Source: Pterobdella sp. o SKG-2022
Taxonomy: Eukaryota > Annelida > Clitellata > Hirudinida > Piscicolidae
Length of the DNA stretch: 64,000 bases
Assembly: GCA_964035795.1 (NCBI GenBank)
Contig: OZ038325.1
Location: forward strand, 7,494,232-7,558,231
Direction of reading: 5' to 3'
A program made the position numbers and the translations under genes. Below the pieces are notes generated by a model, which worked only from the letters and a program-made list of their open reading frames with translations, did no database searches and had not been told where the DNA came from. This document shows positions 23,401 to 38,400 of this stretch, piece after piece. Positions within the stretch are counted from its first letter, which is position 1, and each line of letters starts with the position of its first letter.

Positions 23401-26400
23401 TTGTTGGTTTATCGCTGATTTCTGTAACGTGAGACTCGATTGTGGTGACTTGTTTTACTGATATTTCATCTTCTACAATTTCTTTGACTGGAACGATTTC
23501 TTCAACGAATTTTTCTGCTTTTTCTTCTGATGGTTCGACACTAGTGTCAACGGCATCGACAGCTGTTTCTTCTGGTTCTTTTTGAGCTGCTGCAACGTCG
23601 ATTAGTTTGGTTGTTTCGATAATCGTTTCTGTAATTGAGATTTGTTCTTTTGCTGTATCTTCCTGTACAACATCTTTAGTTTCAATAATTTCTATTTTCT
23701 CGCTCATATCATCTTCTTGTTCTTTGTCTTCGCTGATTAGTTTCTCTTCTTTGGTTTCTACGATGTCAATCTTTGTATCCTTTCCATCAACGAGTTCGTC
23801 TTGTTTAGTTTCTGCAGATTCTTCGATAACCGGTTTTTCCATTTCTACGTCTTTTTCAACAACCACAGTTTTAATCTCGCTTACTTCATCTGTAACAAGA
23901 TCTTCTTTTGTTGGTTTATCGCTGATTTCTGTAACGTGAGACTCGATTGTGGTGACTTGTTTTACTGATATTTCATCTTCTACAATTTCTTTGACTGGAA
24001 CGATTTTTTCAACGAATTGTTCTGCTTTTTCTTCTGATGGTTCGACACGAGTGTCAACGGCATCGACAGCTGTTTCTTCTGGTTTCATTTGAGCTGCTTC
24101 ATCGTCGATTAGTTTGGTTGTTTCGATAATCGTTTCCGTAATTGAGATTTGTTCTTTTGCTGTATCTTCCTGTACAACATCTTTAGTTTCAATAATTTCT
24201 ATTTTCTCGCTCATATCATCTTCTTGTTCTTTGTCTTCGCTGATTAGTTTCTCTTCTTTGGTTTCTACGATGTCAATCTTTGTATCCTTTCCATCAACGA
24301 GTTCGTCTTGTTTAGTTTCTGCAGATTCTTCGATAACCGGTTTTTCCATTTCTACGTCTTTTTCAACAACCACAGTTTTAATCTCGCTTACTTCATCTGT
24401 AACAAGATCTTCTTTTGTTGGTTTATCGCTGATTTCTGTAACGTGAGACTCGATTGTGGTGACTTGTTTTACTGATATTTCATCTTCTAAAAATTCGTGG
24501 ACTGGAACGATTTTTTCAACGAATTTTTCTGCTTTTTCTTCTGATGGCTCGACACTAGTGTCAACGGCATCGACAGCTGTTTCTTCTGGTTCTTTTTGAG
24601 CTGCTGCAACGTCGATTAGTTTGGTTGTTTCGATAATCGTTTCCGTAATTGAGATTTGTTCTTTTGCTGTATCTTCCTGTACAACATCTTTAGTTTCAAT
24701 AATTTCTATTTTCTCGCTCATATCATCTTCTTGTTCTTTGTCTTCGCTGATTAGTTTCTCTTCTTTGGTTTCTACGATGTCAATCTTTGTATCCTTTCCA
24801 TCAACGAGTTCGTCTTGTTTAGTTTCTGCAGATTCTTCGATAACCGGTTTTTCCATTTCTACGTCTTTTTCAACAACCACAGTTTTAATCTCGCTTACTT
24901 CATCTGTAACAAGATCTTCTTTTGTTGGTTTATCGCTGATTTCTGTAACGTGAGACTCGATTGTGGTGACTTGTTTTACTGATATTTCATCTTCTAAAAA
25001 TTCGTGGACTGGAACGAATTTTTCAACGAATTTTTCTGCTTTTTCTTCTGATGGCTCGACACTAGTGTCAACGGCATCGACAGCTGTTTCTTCTGGTTCT
25101 TTTTGAGCTGCTGCAACGTCGATTAGTTTGGTTGTTTCGATAATCGTTTCTGTAAATGAGATTTGTTCTTTTGCTGTATCTTCCTGTACAACATCTTTAG
25201 TTTCAATAATTTCTATTTTCTCGCTCATATCATCTTCTTGTTCTTTGTCTTCGCTGATTAGTTTCTCTTCTTTGGTTTCTACGATGTCAATCTTTGTATC
25301 CTTTCCATCAACGAGTTCGTCTTGTTTAGTTTCTGCAGATTCTTCGATAACCGGTTTTTCCATTTCTACGTCTTTTTCAACAACCACAGTTTTAATCTCG
25401 CTTACTTCATCTGTAACAAGATCTTCTTTTGTTGGTTTATCGCTGATTTCTGTAACGTGAGACTCGATTGTGGTGACTTGTTTTACTGATATTTCATCTT
25501 CTAAAAATTCGTGGACTGGAACGAATTTTTCAACGAATTTTTCTGCTTTTTCTTCTGATGGCTCGACACTAGTGTCAACGGCATCGACAGCTGTTTCTTC
25601 TGGTTCTTTTTGAGCTGCTGCAACGTCGATTAGTTTGGTTGTTTCGATAATCGTTTCTGTAAATGAGATTTGTTCTTTTGCTGTATCTTCCTGTACAACA
25701 TCTTTAGTTTCAATAATTTCTATTTTCTCGCTCATATCATCTTCTTGTTCTTTGTCTTCGCTGATTAGTTTCTCTTCTTTGGTTTCTACGATGTCAATCT
25801 TTGTATCCTTTCCATCAACGAGTTCGTCTTGTTTAGTTTCTGCAGATTCTTCGATAACCGGTTTTTCCATTTCTACGTCTTTTTCAACAACCACAGTTAT
25901 AATCTCGCTTACTTCATCTGTAACAAGATCTTCTTTTGTTGGTTTATCGCTGATTTCTGTAACGTGAGACTCGATTGTGGTGACTTGTTTTACTGATATT
26001 TCATCTTCTACAATTTCTTTGACTGGAACGATTTCTTCAACGAATTTTTCTGCTTTTTCTTCTGATGGTTCGACACTAGTGTCAACGGCATCGACAGCTG
26101 TTTCTTCTGGTTCCTTTTGAGCTGCTGCAACGTCGATTAGTTTGGTTGTTTCGATAATCGTTTCCGTAATTGAGATTTGTTCTTTTGCTGTATCTTCCTG
26201 TACAACATCTTTAGTTTCAATAATTTCTATTTTCTCGCTCATATCATCCTCTTGTTCTTTGTCTTCGCTGATTAGTTTCTCTTCTTTGGTTTCTACGATG
26301 TCATTCTTTGTATCCTTTCCATCAACGAGTTCGTCTTGTTTAGTTTCTGCAGATTCTTCGATAACCGGTTTTTCCATTTCTACGTCTTTTTCAACAACCA

Positions 26401-29400
26401 CAGTTTTAATCTCGCTTACTTCATCTGTAACAAGATCTTCTTTTGTTGGTTTTTCGCTGATTTCTGTAACGTGAGACTCGATTGTTGTGACTTGATTTTC
26501 TGAGATTTCATCTTCTAAAAATTCGTGGACTGGAACGATTTTTTCAACGAATTGTTCTGCTTTTTCTTCTGATGGTTCGACAGTATTGTCAACGGCATCG
26601 ACAGCTGTTTCTTCTGGTTCTTTTTGAGCTGCTGCAACGTCGATTAGTTTGGTTGTTTCGATAATCGTTTCCGTAATTGAGATTTGTTCTTTTGCTGTAT
26701 CTTCCTGTACAACATCTTTAGTTTCAATAATTTTTATTTTCTCGCTCATATCATCTTCTTGTTCTTTGTCTTCGCTGATTAGTTTCTCTTCTTTGGTTTC
26801 TACGATGTCAATCTTTGTATCCTTTCCATCAACGAGTTCGTCTTGTTTAGTTTCTGCAGATTCTTCGATAACCGGTTTTTCCATTTCTACGTCTTTTTCA
26901 ACAACCACAGTTTTAATCTCGCTTACTTCATCTGTAACAAGATCTTCTTTTGTTGGTTTATCGCTGATTTCTGTAAAGTGAAACTCGATTGTGGTGACTT
27001 GTTTTTCTGAGATTTTATCTTCTACAATTTCTTTGACTGGAACGATTTCTTCAACGAATTGTTCTGCTTTTTCTTCTGATGGTTCGACACGAGTGTCAAC
27101 GGCATCGACAGCTGTTTCTTCTGGTTTCTTTTGAGCTGCTTCAACGTCGATTAGTTTGGTTGTTTCGATAATCGTTTCTGTAATTGAGATTTGTTCTTTT
27201 GCTGTATCTTCCTGTACATTATCTTTAGTTTCAATTGTTTCTATTTTCTCGCTCATATCATCTTCTGGTTCTTTGTCTTCGATGATTAGTTCCTCTTTTT
27301 TGGTTTCTACGATGTCAATCTTTGTATCCTTTCCATCAACGAGTTCGTCTTGTTTAGTTTCTGCAGATTCTTCGATAACCGGTTGTTCAATTTCTACGTC
27401 TTTTTCAACAACCACAGTTTTAATCTCGCTTACTTCATCTGTAACAAGATCTTCTTTTGTTGGTTTTTCGCTGATTTCTGTAACGTGAAACTCGATTGTG
27501 GTGACATGTTTTTCTGAGATTTCATCTTCTACAATTTCTTTGACTGGAACGATTTCTTCAACGAATTGTTCTGCTTTTTCTTCTGATGGTTCGACACGAG
27601 TGTCAACGGCATCGACAGCTGTTTCTTCTGGTTTCTTTTGAGCTGCTTCAACGTCGATTAGTTTGGTTGTTTCGATAATCGTTTCTGTAATTGAGATTTG
27701 TTCTTTTGCTGTATCTTCCTGTACAACATCTTTAGTTTCAATTGTTTCTATTTTCTCGCTCATATCATCTTCTTGTTCTTTGTCTTCGCTGATTAGTTTC
27801 TCTTCTTTGGTTTCTACGATGTCAATCTTTGTATCCTTTCCATTAACGAGTTCGTCTTGTTTAGTTTCTGCAGATTCTTCGATAACCGGTTTTTCCATTT
27901 CTACGTCTTTTTCAACAACCACAGTTTTAATCTCGCTTACTTCATCTGTAACAAGATCTTCTTTTGTTGGTTTTTCGCTGATTTCTGTAACGTGAAACTC
28001 GATTGTGGTGACATGTTTTTCTGAGATTTCATCTTCTACAATTTCTTTGACTGGAACGATTTCTTCAACGAATTGTTCTGCTTTTTCTTCTGATGGTTCG
28101 ACACGAGTGTCAACGGCATCGACAGCTGTTTCTTCTGGTTTCTTTTGAGCTGCTTCAACGTCGATTAGTTTGGTTGTTTCGATAATCGTTTCTGTAATTG
28201 AGATTTGTTCTTTTGCTGTATCTTCCTGTACAACATCTTTAGTTTCAATTGTTTCTATTTTCTCGCTCATATCATCTTCTTGTTCTTTGTCTTCGCTGAT
28301 TAGTTTCTCTTCTTTGGTTTCTACGATGTCAATCTTTGTATCCTTTCCATTAACGAGTTCGTCTTGTTTAGTTTCTGCAGATTCTTCGATAACCGGTTTC
28401 TCCATTTCTACGTCTTTTTCAACAACCACAGTTTTAATCTCGCTTACTTCATCTGTAACAAGATCTTCTTTTGTTGGTTTTTCGCTGATTTCTGTAACGT
28501 GAGACTCGATTGTGGTGATATGTTTTTCTGAGATTTCATCTTCTAAAATTTCTTTGACTGGAACGATTTCTTCAACGAATTGTTCTGCTTTTTCTTCTGA
28601 TGGTTCGACACGAGTTTCAACGGCATCGACAGCTGTTTCTTCTGGTTTCTTTTGAGCTGCTTCAACGTCGATTAGTTTGGTTGTTTCGATAATCGTTTCC
28701 GTAATTGAGATTTGTTCTTTTGCTGTATCTTCCTGTACAACATCTTTAGTTTCAATTGTTTCTATTTTCTCGCTCATATCATCTTCTTGTTCTTTGTCTT
28801 CGCTGATTAGTTCCTCTTCTTTGGTTTCTACGATGTCAATCTTTGTATCCTTTCCATCAACGAGTTCGTCTTGTTTAGTTTCTGCAGATTCTTCGATAAC
28901 CGGTTTTTCCATTTCTACGTCTTTTTCAACAACCACAGTTATAATCTCGCTTACTTCATCTGTAACAAGATCTTCTTTTGTTTGTTTTTCGCTGATTTCT
29001 GTAACGTGAGACTCGATTGTGGTGACTTGTTTTTCTGAGATATCATCTTCTACAATTTCTTTGACTGGAACGATTTCTTCAACGAATTGTTCTGCTTTTT
29101 CTTCTGATGGTTCGACACGAGTGTCAACGGCATCGACAGCTGTTTCTTCTGGTTTCTTTTGAGCTGCTTCAACGTCGATTAGTTTGGTTGTTTCGATAAT
29201 CGTTTCTGTAATTGAGATTTGTTCTTTTGCTGTATCTTCCTGTACAACATCTTTAGTTTCAATTGTTTCTATTTTCTCGCTCATATCATCTACTTGTTCT
29301 TTGTCTTCGCTGATTAGTTCCTCTTCTTTGGCTTCTACGATGTCAGTCTTTGTATCCTTTCCATCAACGAGTTCGTCTTGTTTAGTTTCTGCAGATTCTT

Positions 29401-32400
29401 CGATAACCGGTTTTTCCATTTCTACGTCTTTTTCAACAACCACAGTTATAATCTCGCTTACTTCATCTGTAACAAGATCTTCTTTTGTTTGTTTTTCGCT
29501 GATTTCTGTAACGTGAGACTCGATTGTGGTGACTTGTTTTTCTGAGATATCATCTTCTACAATTTCTTTGACTGGAACGATTTCTTCAACGAATTGTTCT
29601 GCTTTTTCTTCTGATGGTTCGACACGAGTGTCAACGGCATCGACAGCTGTTTCTTCTGGTTTCTTTTGAGCTGCTTCAACGTCGATTAGTTTGGTTGTTT
29701 CGATAATCGTTTCTGTAATTGAGATTTGTTCTTTTGCTGTATCTTCCTGTACAACATCTTTAGTTTCAATTGTTTCTATTTTCTCGCTCATATCATCTAC
29801 TTGTTCTTTGTCTTCGCTGATTAGTTCCTCTTCTTTGGCTTCTACGATGTCAGTCTTTGTATCCTTTCCATCAACGAGTTCGTCTTGTTTAGTTTCTGCA
29901 GATTCTTCGATAACCGGTTTTTCCATTTCTACGTCTTTTTCAACAACCACAGTTTTAATCTCGCTTACTTCATCTGTAACAAGATCTTCTTTTGTTTGTT
30001 TTTCGCTGATTTCTGTAACGTGAGACTCGATTGTGGTGACTTGTTTTTCTGAGATATCATCTTCTACAATTTCTTTGACTGGAACGATTTCTTCAACGAA
30101 TTGTTCTGCTTTTTCTTCTGATGGTTCGACACGAGTGTCAACGGCATCGACAGCTGTTTCTTCTGGTTTCTTTTGAGCTGCTTCAACGTCGATTAGTTTG
30201 GTTGTATCGATAATCGTTTCTGTAATTGAGATTTGTTCTTTTGCTGTATCTTCCTGTACAACATCTTTAGTTTCAATTGTTTCTATTTTCTCGCTCATAT
30301 CATCTACTTGTTCTTTGTCTTTGCTGATTAGTTTCTCTTCTTTGGTTTCTACGATGTCAATCTTTGTATCCTTTCCATCAACGAGTTCGTCTTGTTTAGT
30401 TTCTGCAGATTCTTCGATAACCGGTTTTTCCATTTCTACGTCTTTTTCAACAACCACAGTTTTAATCTCGCTTACTTCATCTGTAACAAGATCTTCTTTT
30501 GTTGGTTTTTCGCTGATTTCTTTAACGTGAGACTCGATTGTGGTGACTTGTTTTTCTGAGATATCATCTTCTACAATTTCTTTGACTGGAACGATTTCTT
30601 CAACGAATTGTTCTGCTTTTTCTTCTGATGGTTCGACACGAGTGTCAACGGCATCGACAGCCGTTTCTTCTGGTTTCTTTTGAGCTGCTTCAACGTCGAT
30701 TAGTTTGGTTGTTTCGATAATCGTTTCTGTAATTGAGATTTGTTCTTTTGCTGTATCTTCCAGTACAACATCTTTAGTTTCAATTGTTTCTATTTTCTCG
30801 CTCATATCATCTTCTTGTTCTTTATCTTCGCTGATTAGTTTCTCTTCTTTGGTTTCTATGATGTCAATCTTTGTATCCTTTCCATCAACGAGTTCGTCTT
30901 GTTTAGTTTCTGCAGATTCTTCGATAACCGGTTTTTCCATTTCTACGTTTTTTTCAACAACCACAGTTTTAATCTCGCTTACTTCAACTGTAACAAGATC
31001 TTCTTTTGTTGGTTTTTCGCTGATTTCTGTAACGTGAGACTCGATTGTGGTGACTTGTTTTTCTGAGATTTCATCTTCTACAATTTCTTTGACTGGAACG
31101 ATTTCTTCAACGAATTGTTCTGCTTTTTCTTCTGATGGTTCGACACGAGTGTCAACGGCATCGACAGCTGTTTCTTCTGGTTTCTTTTGAGCTGTTTCAA
31201 CCTCGATTAGTTTGGTTGTTTCGATAATCGTTTCTGTAATTGAGATTTGTTCTTTTGCTGTATCTTCCTGTACAACATCTTTAGTTTCAATTGTTTCTAT
31301 TTTCTCGCTCATATCATCTTCTTGTTCTTTGTCTTCGCTGATTAGTTTCTCTTCTTTGGCTTCTACGATGTCAGTCTTTGTATCCTTTCCATCAACGAGT
31401 TCGTCTTGTTTAGTTTCTGCAGATTCTTCGATAACCGGTTTTTCCATTTCTACGTCTTTTTCAACAACCACAGTTTTAATCTCGCTTACTTCATCTGTAA
31501 CAAGATCTTCTTTTGTTGGTTTTTCGCTGATTTCTGTAACGTGAGACTCGATTGTGGTGACTTGTTTTTCTGAGATTTCATCTTCTACAATTTCTTTGAC
31601 TGGAACGATTTCTTCAACGAATTGTTCTGCTTTTTCTACTGATGGTTCTACACGAGTGTCAACGGCATCGACAGCCGTTTCTTCTGGTTTCATTTGAGCT
31701 GCTTCAACGTCGATTAGTTTGGTTGTTTCGATAATCGTTTCTGTAATTGAGATTTGTTCTTTTGCTGTATCTTCCAGTACAACATCTTTAGTTTCAATTG
31801 TTTCTATTTTCTCGCTCATATCATCTTCTTGTTCTTTATCTTCGCTGATTAGTTTCTCTTCTTTGGTTTCTATGATGTCAATCTTTGTATCCTTTCCATC
31901 AACGAGTTCGTCTTGTTTAGTTTCTGCAGATTCTTCGATAACCGGTTTTTCCATTTCTACGTTTTTTTCAACAACCACAGTTTTAATCTCGCTTACTTCA
32001 ACTGTAACAAGATCTTCTTTTGTTGGTTTTTCGCTGATTTCTGTAACGTGAAACTCGATTGTGGTGACATGTTTTTCTGAAATTTCATCTTCTACAATTT
32101 CTTTGACTGGAACGATTTCTTCAACGAATTGTTCTGCTTTTTCTTCTGATGGTTCGACACGAGTGTCAACGGCATCGACAGCTGTTTCTTCTGGTTTCTT
32201 TTGAGCTGTTTCAACCTCGATTAGTTTGGTTGTTTCGATAATCGTTTCTGTAATTGAGATTTGTTCTTTTGCTGTATCTTCCTGTACAACATCTTTAGTT
32301 TCAATTGTTTCTATTTTCTCGCTCATATCATCTTCTTGTTCTTTGTCTTCGCTGATTAGTTTCTCTTCTTTGGCTTCTACGATGTCAGTCTTTGTATCCT

Positions 32401-35400
32401 TTCCATCAACGAGTTCGTCTTGTTTAGTTTCTGCAGATTCTTCGATAACCGGTTTTTCCATTTCTACGTCTTTTTCAACAACCACAGTTTTAATCTCGCT
32501 TACTTCATCTGTAACAAGATCTTCTTTTGTTGGTTTTTCGCTGATTTCTGTAACGTGAGACTCGATTGTGGTGACTTGTTTTTCTGAGATTTCATCTTCT
32601 ACAATTTCTTTGACTGGAACGATTTCTTCAACGAATTGTTCTGCTTTTTCTACTGATGGTTCTACACGAGTGTCAACGGCATCGACAGCCGTTTCTTCTG
32701 GTTTCATTTGAGCTGCTTCAACGTCGATTAGTTTGGTTGTTTCGATAATCGTTTCTGTAATTGAGATTTGTTCTTTTGCTGTATCTTCCAGTACAACACC
32801 TTTAGTTTCAATTGTTTCTATTTTCTCGCTCATATCATCTTCTTGTTCTTTATCTTCGCTGATTAGTTTCTCTTCTTTGGTTTCTACGATGTCAATCTTT
32901 GTATCCTTTCCATCAACGAGTTCGTCTTGTTTAGTTTCTGCAGATTCTTCGATAACCGGTTTTTCCATTTCTACGTCTTTTTCAACAACCACAGTTATAA
33001 TCTCGCTTACTTCATCTGTAACAAGATCTTCTTTTTTTGGTTTATCGCTGATTTCTGTAACGTGAGACTCGATTGTGGTGACTTGTTTTTCTGAGATTTC
33101 ATCTTCTACAATTTCTTTGACTGGAACGATTTCTTCAACGAATTGTTCTGCTTTTTCTACTGATGGTTCTACACGAGTGTCAACGGCATCGACAGCCGTT
33201 TCTTCTGGTTTCATTTGAGCTGCTTCAACGTCGATTAGTTTGGTTGTTTCGATAATCGTTTCTGTAATTGAGATTTGTTCTTTTGCTGTATCTTCCAGTA
33301 CAACATCTTTAGTTTCAATTGTTTCTATTTTCTCGCTCATATCATCTTCTTGTTCTTTATCTTCGCTGATTAGTTTCTCTTCTTTGGTTTCTATGATGTC
33401 AATCTTTGTATCCTTTCCATCAACGAGTTCGTCTTGTTTAGTTTCTGCAGATTCTTCGATAACCGGTTTTTCCATTTCTACGTTTTTTTCAACAACCACA
33501 GTTTTAATCTCGCTTACTTCAACTGTAACAAGATCTTCTTTTGTTGGTTTTTCGCTGATTTCTGTAACGTGAAACTCGATTGTGGTGACATGTTTTTCTG
33601 AAATTTCATCTTCTACAATTTCTTTGACTGGAACGATTTCTTCAACGAATTGTTCTGCTTTTTCTTCTGATGGTTCGACACGAGTGTCAACGGCATCGAC
33701 AGCTGTTTCTTCTGGTTTCTTTTGAGCTGTTTCAACCTCGATTAGTTTGGTTGTTTCGATAATCGTTTCTGTAATTGAGATTTGTTCTTTTGCTGTATCT
33801 TCCTGTACAACATCTTTAGTTTCAATTGTTTCTATTTTCTCGCTCATATCATCTTCTTGTTCTTTGTCTTCGCTGATTAGTTTCTCTTCTTTGGCTTCTA
33901 CGATGTCAGTCTTTGTATCCTTTCCATCAACGAGTTCGTCTTGTTTAGTTTCTGCAGATTCTTCGATAACCGGTTTTTCCATTTCTACGTCTTTTTCAAC
34001 AACCACAGTTTTAATCTCGCTTACTTCATCTGTAACAAGATCTTCTTTTGTTGGTTTTTCGCTGATTTCTGTAACGTGAGACTCGATTGTGGTGACTTGT
34101 TTTTCTGAGATTTCATCTTCTACAATTTCTTTGACTGGAACGATTTCTTCAACGAATTGTTCTGCTTTTTCTACTGATGGTTCTACACGAGTGTCAACGG
34201 CATCGACAGCCGTTTCTTCTGGTTTCATTTGAGCTGCTTCAACGTCGATTAGTTTGGTTGTTTCGATAATCGTTTCTGTAATTGAGATTTGTTCTTTTGC
34301 TGTATCTTCCAGTACAACACCTTTAGTTTCAATTGTTTCTATTTTCTCGCTCATATCATCTTCTTGTTCTTTATCTTCGCTGATTAGTTTCTCTTCTTTG
34401 GTTTCTACGATGTCAATCTTTGTATCCTTTCCATCAACGAGTTCGTCTTGTTTAGTTTCTGCAGATTCTTCGATAACCGGTTTTTCCATTTCTACGTCTT
34501 TTTCAACAACCACAGTTATAATCTCGCTTACTTCATCTGTAACAAGATCTTCTTTTTTTGGTTTATCGCTGATTTCTGTAACGTGAGACTCGATTGTGGT
34601 GACTTGTTTTTCTGAGATTTCATCTTCTACAATTTCTTTGACTGGAACGATTTCTTCAACGAATTGTTCTGCTTTTTCTACTGATGGTTCTACACGAGTG
34701 TCAACGGCATCGACAGCCGTTTCTTCTGGTTTCATTTGAGCTGCTTCAACGTCGATTAGTTTGGTTGTTTCGATAATCGTTTCTGTAATTGAGATTTGTT
34801 CTTTTGCTGTATCTTCCAGTACAACATCTTTAGTTTCAATTGTTTCTATTTTCTCGCTCATATCATCTTCTTGTTCTTTATCTTCGCTGATTAGTTTCTC
34901 TTCTTTGGTTTCTATGATGTCAATCTTTGTATCCTTTCCATCAACGAGTTCGTCTTGTTTAGTTTCTGCAGATTCTTCGATAACCGGTTTTTCCATTTCT
35001 ACGTTTTTTTCAACAACCACAGTTTTAATCTCGCTTACTTCAACTGTAACAAGATCTTCTTTTGTTGGTTTTTCGCTGATTTCTGTAACGTGAAACTCGA
35101 TTGTGGTGACATGTTTTTCTGAAATTTCATCTTCTACAATTTCTTTGACTGGAACGATTTCTTCAACGAATTGTTCTGCTTTTTCTTCTGATGGTTCGAC
35201 ACGAGTGTCAACGGCATCGACAGCTGTTTCTTCTGGTTTCTTTTGAGCTGTTTCAACCTCGATTAGTTTGGTTGTTTCGATAATCGTTTCTGTAATTGAG
35301 ATTTGTTCTTTTGCTGTATCTTCCTGTACAACATCTTTAGTTTCAATTGTTTCTATTTTCTCGCTCATATCATCTTCTTGTTCTTTGTCTTCGCTGATTA

Positions 35401-38400
35401 GTTTCTCTTCTTTGGCTTCTACGATGTCAGTCTTTGTATCCTTTCCATCAACGAGTTCGTCTTGTTTAGTTTCTGCAGATTCTTCGATAACCGGTTTTTC
35501 CATTTCTACGTCTTTTTCAACAACCACAGTTTTAATCTCGCTTACTTCATCTGTAACAAGATCTTCTTTTGTTGGTTTTTCGCTGATTTCTGTAACGTGA
35601 GACTCGATTGTGGTGACTTGTTTTTCTGAGATTTCATCTTCTACAATTTCTTTGACTGGAACGATTTCTTCAACGAATTGTTCTGCTTTTTCTACTGATG
35701 GTTCTACACGAGTGTCAACGGCATCGACAGCCGTTTCTTCTGGTTTCATTTGAGCTGCTTCAACGTCGATTAGTTTGGTTGTTTCGATAATCGTTTCTGT
35801 AATTGAGATTTGTTCTTTTGCTGTATCTTCCAGTACAACACCTTTAGTTTCAATTGTTTCTATTTTCTCGCTCATATCATCTTCTTGTTCTTTATCTTCG
35901 CTGATTAGTTTCTCTTCTTTGGTTTCTACGATGTCAATCTTTGTATCCTTTCCATCAACGAGTTCGTCTTGTTTAGTTTCTGCAGATTCTTCGATAACCG
36001 GTTTTTCCATTTCTACGTCTTTTTCAACAACCACAGTTATAATCTCGCTTACTTCATCTGTAACAAGATCTTCTTTTTTTGGTTTATCGCTGATTTCTGT
36101 AACGTGAGACTCGATTGTGGTGACTTGTTTTTCTGAGATTTCATCTTCTACAATTTCTTTGACTGGAACGATTTCTTCAACGAATTGTTCTGCTTTTTCT
36201 ACTGATGGTTCTACACGAGTGTCAACGGCATCGACAGCCGTTTCTTCTGGTTTCATTTGAGCTGCTTCAACGTCGATTAGTTTGGTTGTTTCGATAATCG
36301 TTTCTGTAATTGAGATTTGTTCTTTTGCTGTATCTTCCAGTACAACATCTTTAGTTTCAATTGTTTCTATTTTCTCGCTCATATCATCTTCTTGTTCTTT
36401 ATCTTCGCTGATTAGTTTCTCTTCTTTGGTTTCTATGATGTCAATCTTTGTATCCTTTCCATCAACGAGTTCGTCTTGTTTAGTTTCTGCAGATTCTTCG
36501 ATAACCGGTTTTTCCATTTCTACGTTTTTTTCAACAACCACAGTTTTAATCTCGCTTACTTCAACTGTAACAAGATCTTCTTTTGTTGGTTTTTCGCTGA
36601 TTTCTGTAACGTGAAACTCGATTGTGGTGACATGTTTTTCTGAAATTTCATCTTCTACAATTTCTTTGACTGGAACGATTTCTTCAACGAATTGTTCTGC
36701 TTTTTCTTCTGATGGTTCGACACGAGTGTCAACGGCATCGACAGCTGTTTCTTCTGGTTTCTTTTGAGCTGTTTCAACCTCGATTAGTTTGGTTGTTTCG
36801 ATAATCGTTTCTGTAATTGAGATTTGTTCTTTTGCTGTATCTTCCTGTACAACATCTTTAGTTTCAATTGTTTCTATTTTCTCGCTCATATCATCTTCTT
36901 GTTCTTTGTCTTCGCTGATTAGTTTCTCTTCTTTGGCTTCTACGATGTCAGTCTTTGTATCCTTTCCATCAACGAGTTCGTCTTGTTTAGTTTCTGCAGA
37001 TTCTTCGATAACCGGTTTTTCCATTTCTACGTCTTTTTCAACAACCACAGTTTTAATCTCGCTTACTTCATCTGTAACAAGATCTTCTTTTGTTGGTTTT
37101 TCGCTGATTTCTGTAACGTGAGACTCGATTGTGGTGACTTGTTTTTCTGAGATTTCATCTTCTACAATTTCTTTGACTGGAACGATTTCTTCAACGAATT
37201 GTTCTGCTTTTTCTTCTGATGGTAGGCCACGAGTGTCAACGGCATCGACAGTTGTTTCTTCTGGTTTCATTTGACCTGCTTCAACTTCGATTAGTTTGGT
37301 TGTTTCGATAATCGTTTCCGTAATTGAGATTTGTTCTTTTGCTGTATCTTCCTGTACAACATCTTTAGTTTCAATTGTTTCTATTTTCTCGCTCATATCA
37401 TCTTCTTGTTCTTTATCTTCGCTGATTAGTTTCTCTTCTTTGGTTTCTACGATGTCAATCTTTGTATCCTTTCCATCAACGAGTTCGTCTTGTTTAGTTT
37501 CTGCAGATTCTTCGATAACCGGTTTTTCCATTTCTACGTCTTTTTCAACAACCACAGTTATAATCTCGCTTACTTCATCTGTAACAAGATCTTCTTTTTT
37601 TGGTTTATCGCTGATTTCTGTAACGTGAGACTCGATTGTTGTGACTTGTTTTTCTGAGATTTCATCTTCTACAATTTCTTTGACTGGAACGATTTCTTCA
37701 ACGAATTGTTCTGCTTTTTCTTCTGATGGTTCGACACGAGTGTCAACGGCATCGACAGCCGTTTCTTCTGGTTTCTTTTGAGCTGTTTCAACGTCGATTA
37801 GTTTGGTTGTTTCGATAATCGTTTCTGTAATTGAGATTTGTTCTTTTGCTGTATCTTCCTGTACAACATCTTTAGTTTCAATTGTTTCTATTTTCTCGCT
37901 CATATCATCTTCTTGTTCTTTGTCTTCGCTGATTAGTTTCTCTTCTTTGGCTTCCACGATGTCAGTCTTTGTATCCTTTCCATCAACGAGTTCGTCTTGT
38001 TTAGTTTCTGCAGATTCTTCGATAACCGGTTTTTCCATTTCTACGTTTTTTTCAACAACCACAGTTTTAATCTCGCTTACTTCAACTGTAACAAGATCTT
38101 CTTTTGTTGGTTTTTCGCTGATTTCTGTAACGTGAGACTCGATTGTGGTGACTTGTTTTTCTGAGATTTCATCTTCTACAATTTCTTTGACTGGAACGAT
38201 TTCTTCAACGAATTGTTCTGCTTTTTCTTCTGATGGTTCGACACGAGTGTCAACGGCATCGACAGCTGTTTCTTCTGGTTTCTTTTGAGCTGTTTCAACG
38301 TCGATTAGTTTGGTTGTTTCGATAATCGTTTCTGTAATTGAGATTTGTTCTTTTGCTGTATCTTCCTGTACAACATCTTTAGTTTCAATTGTTTCTATTT

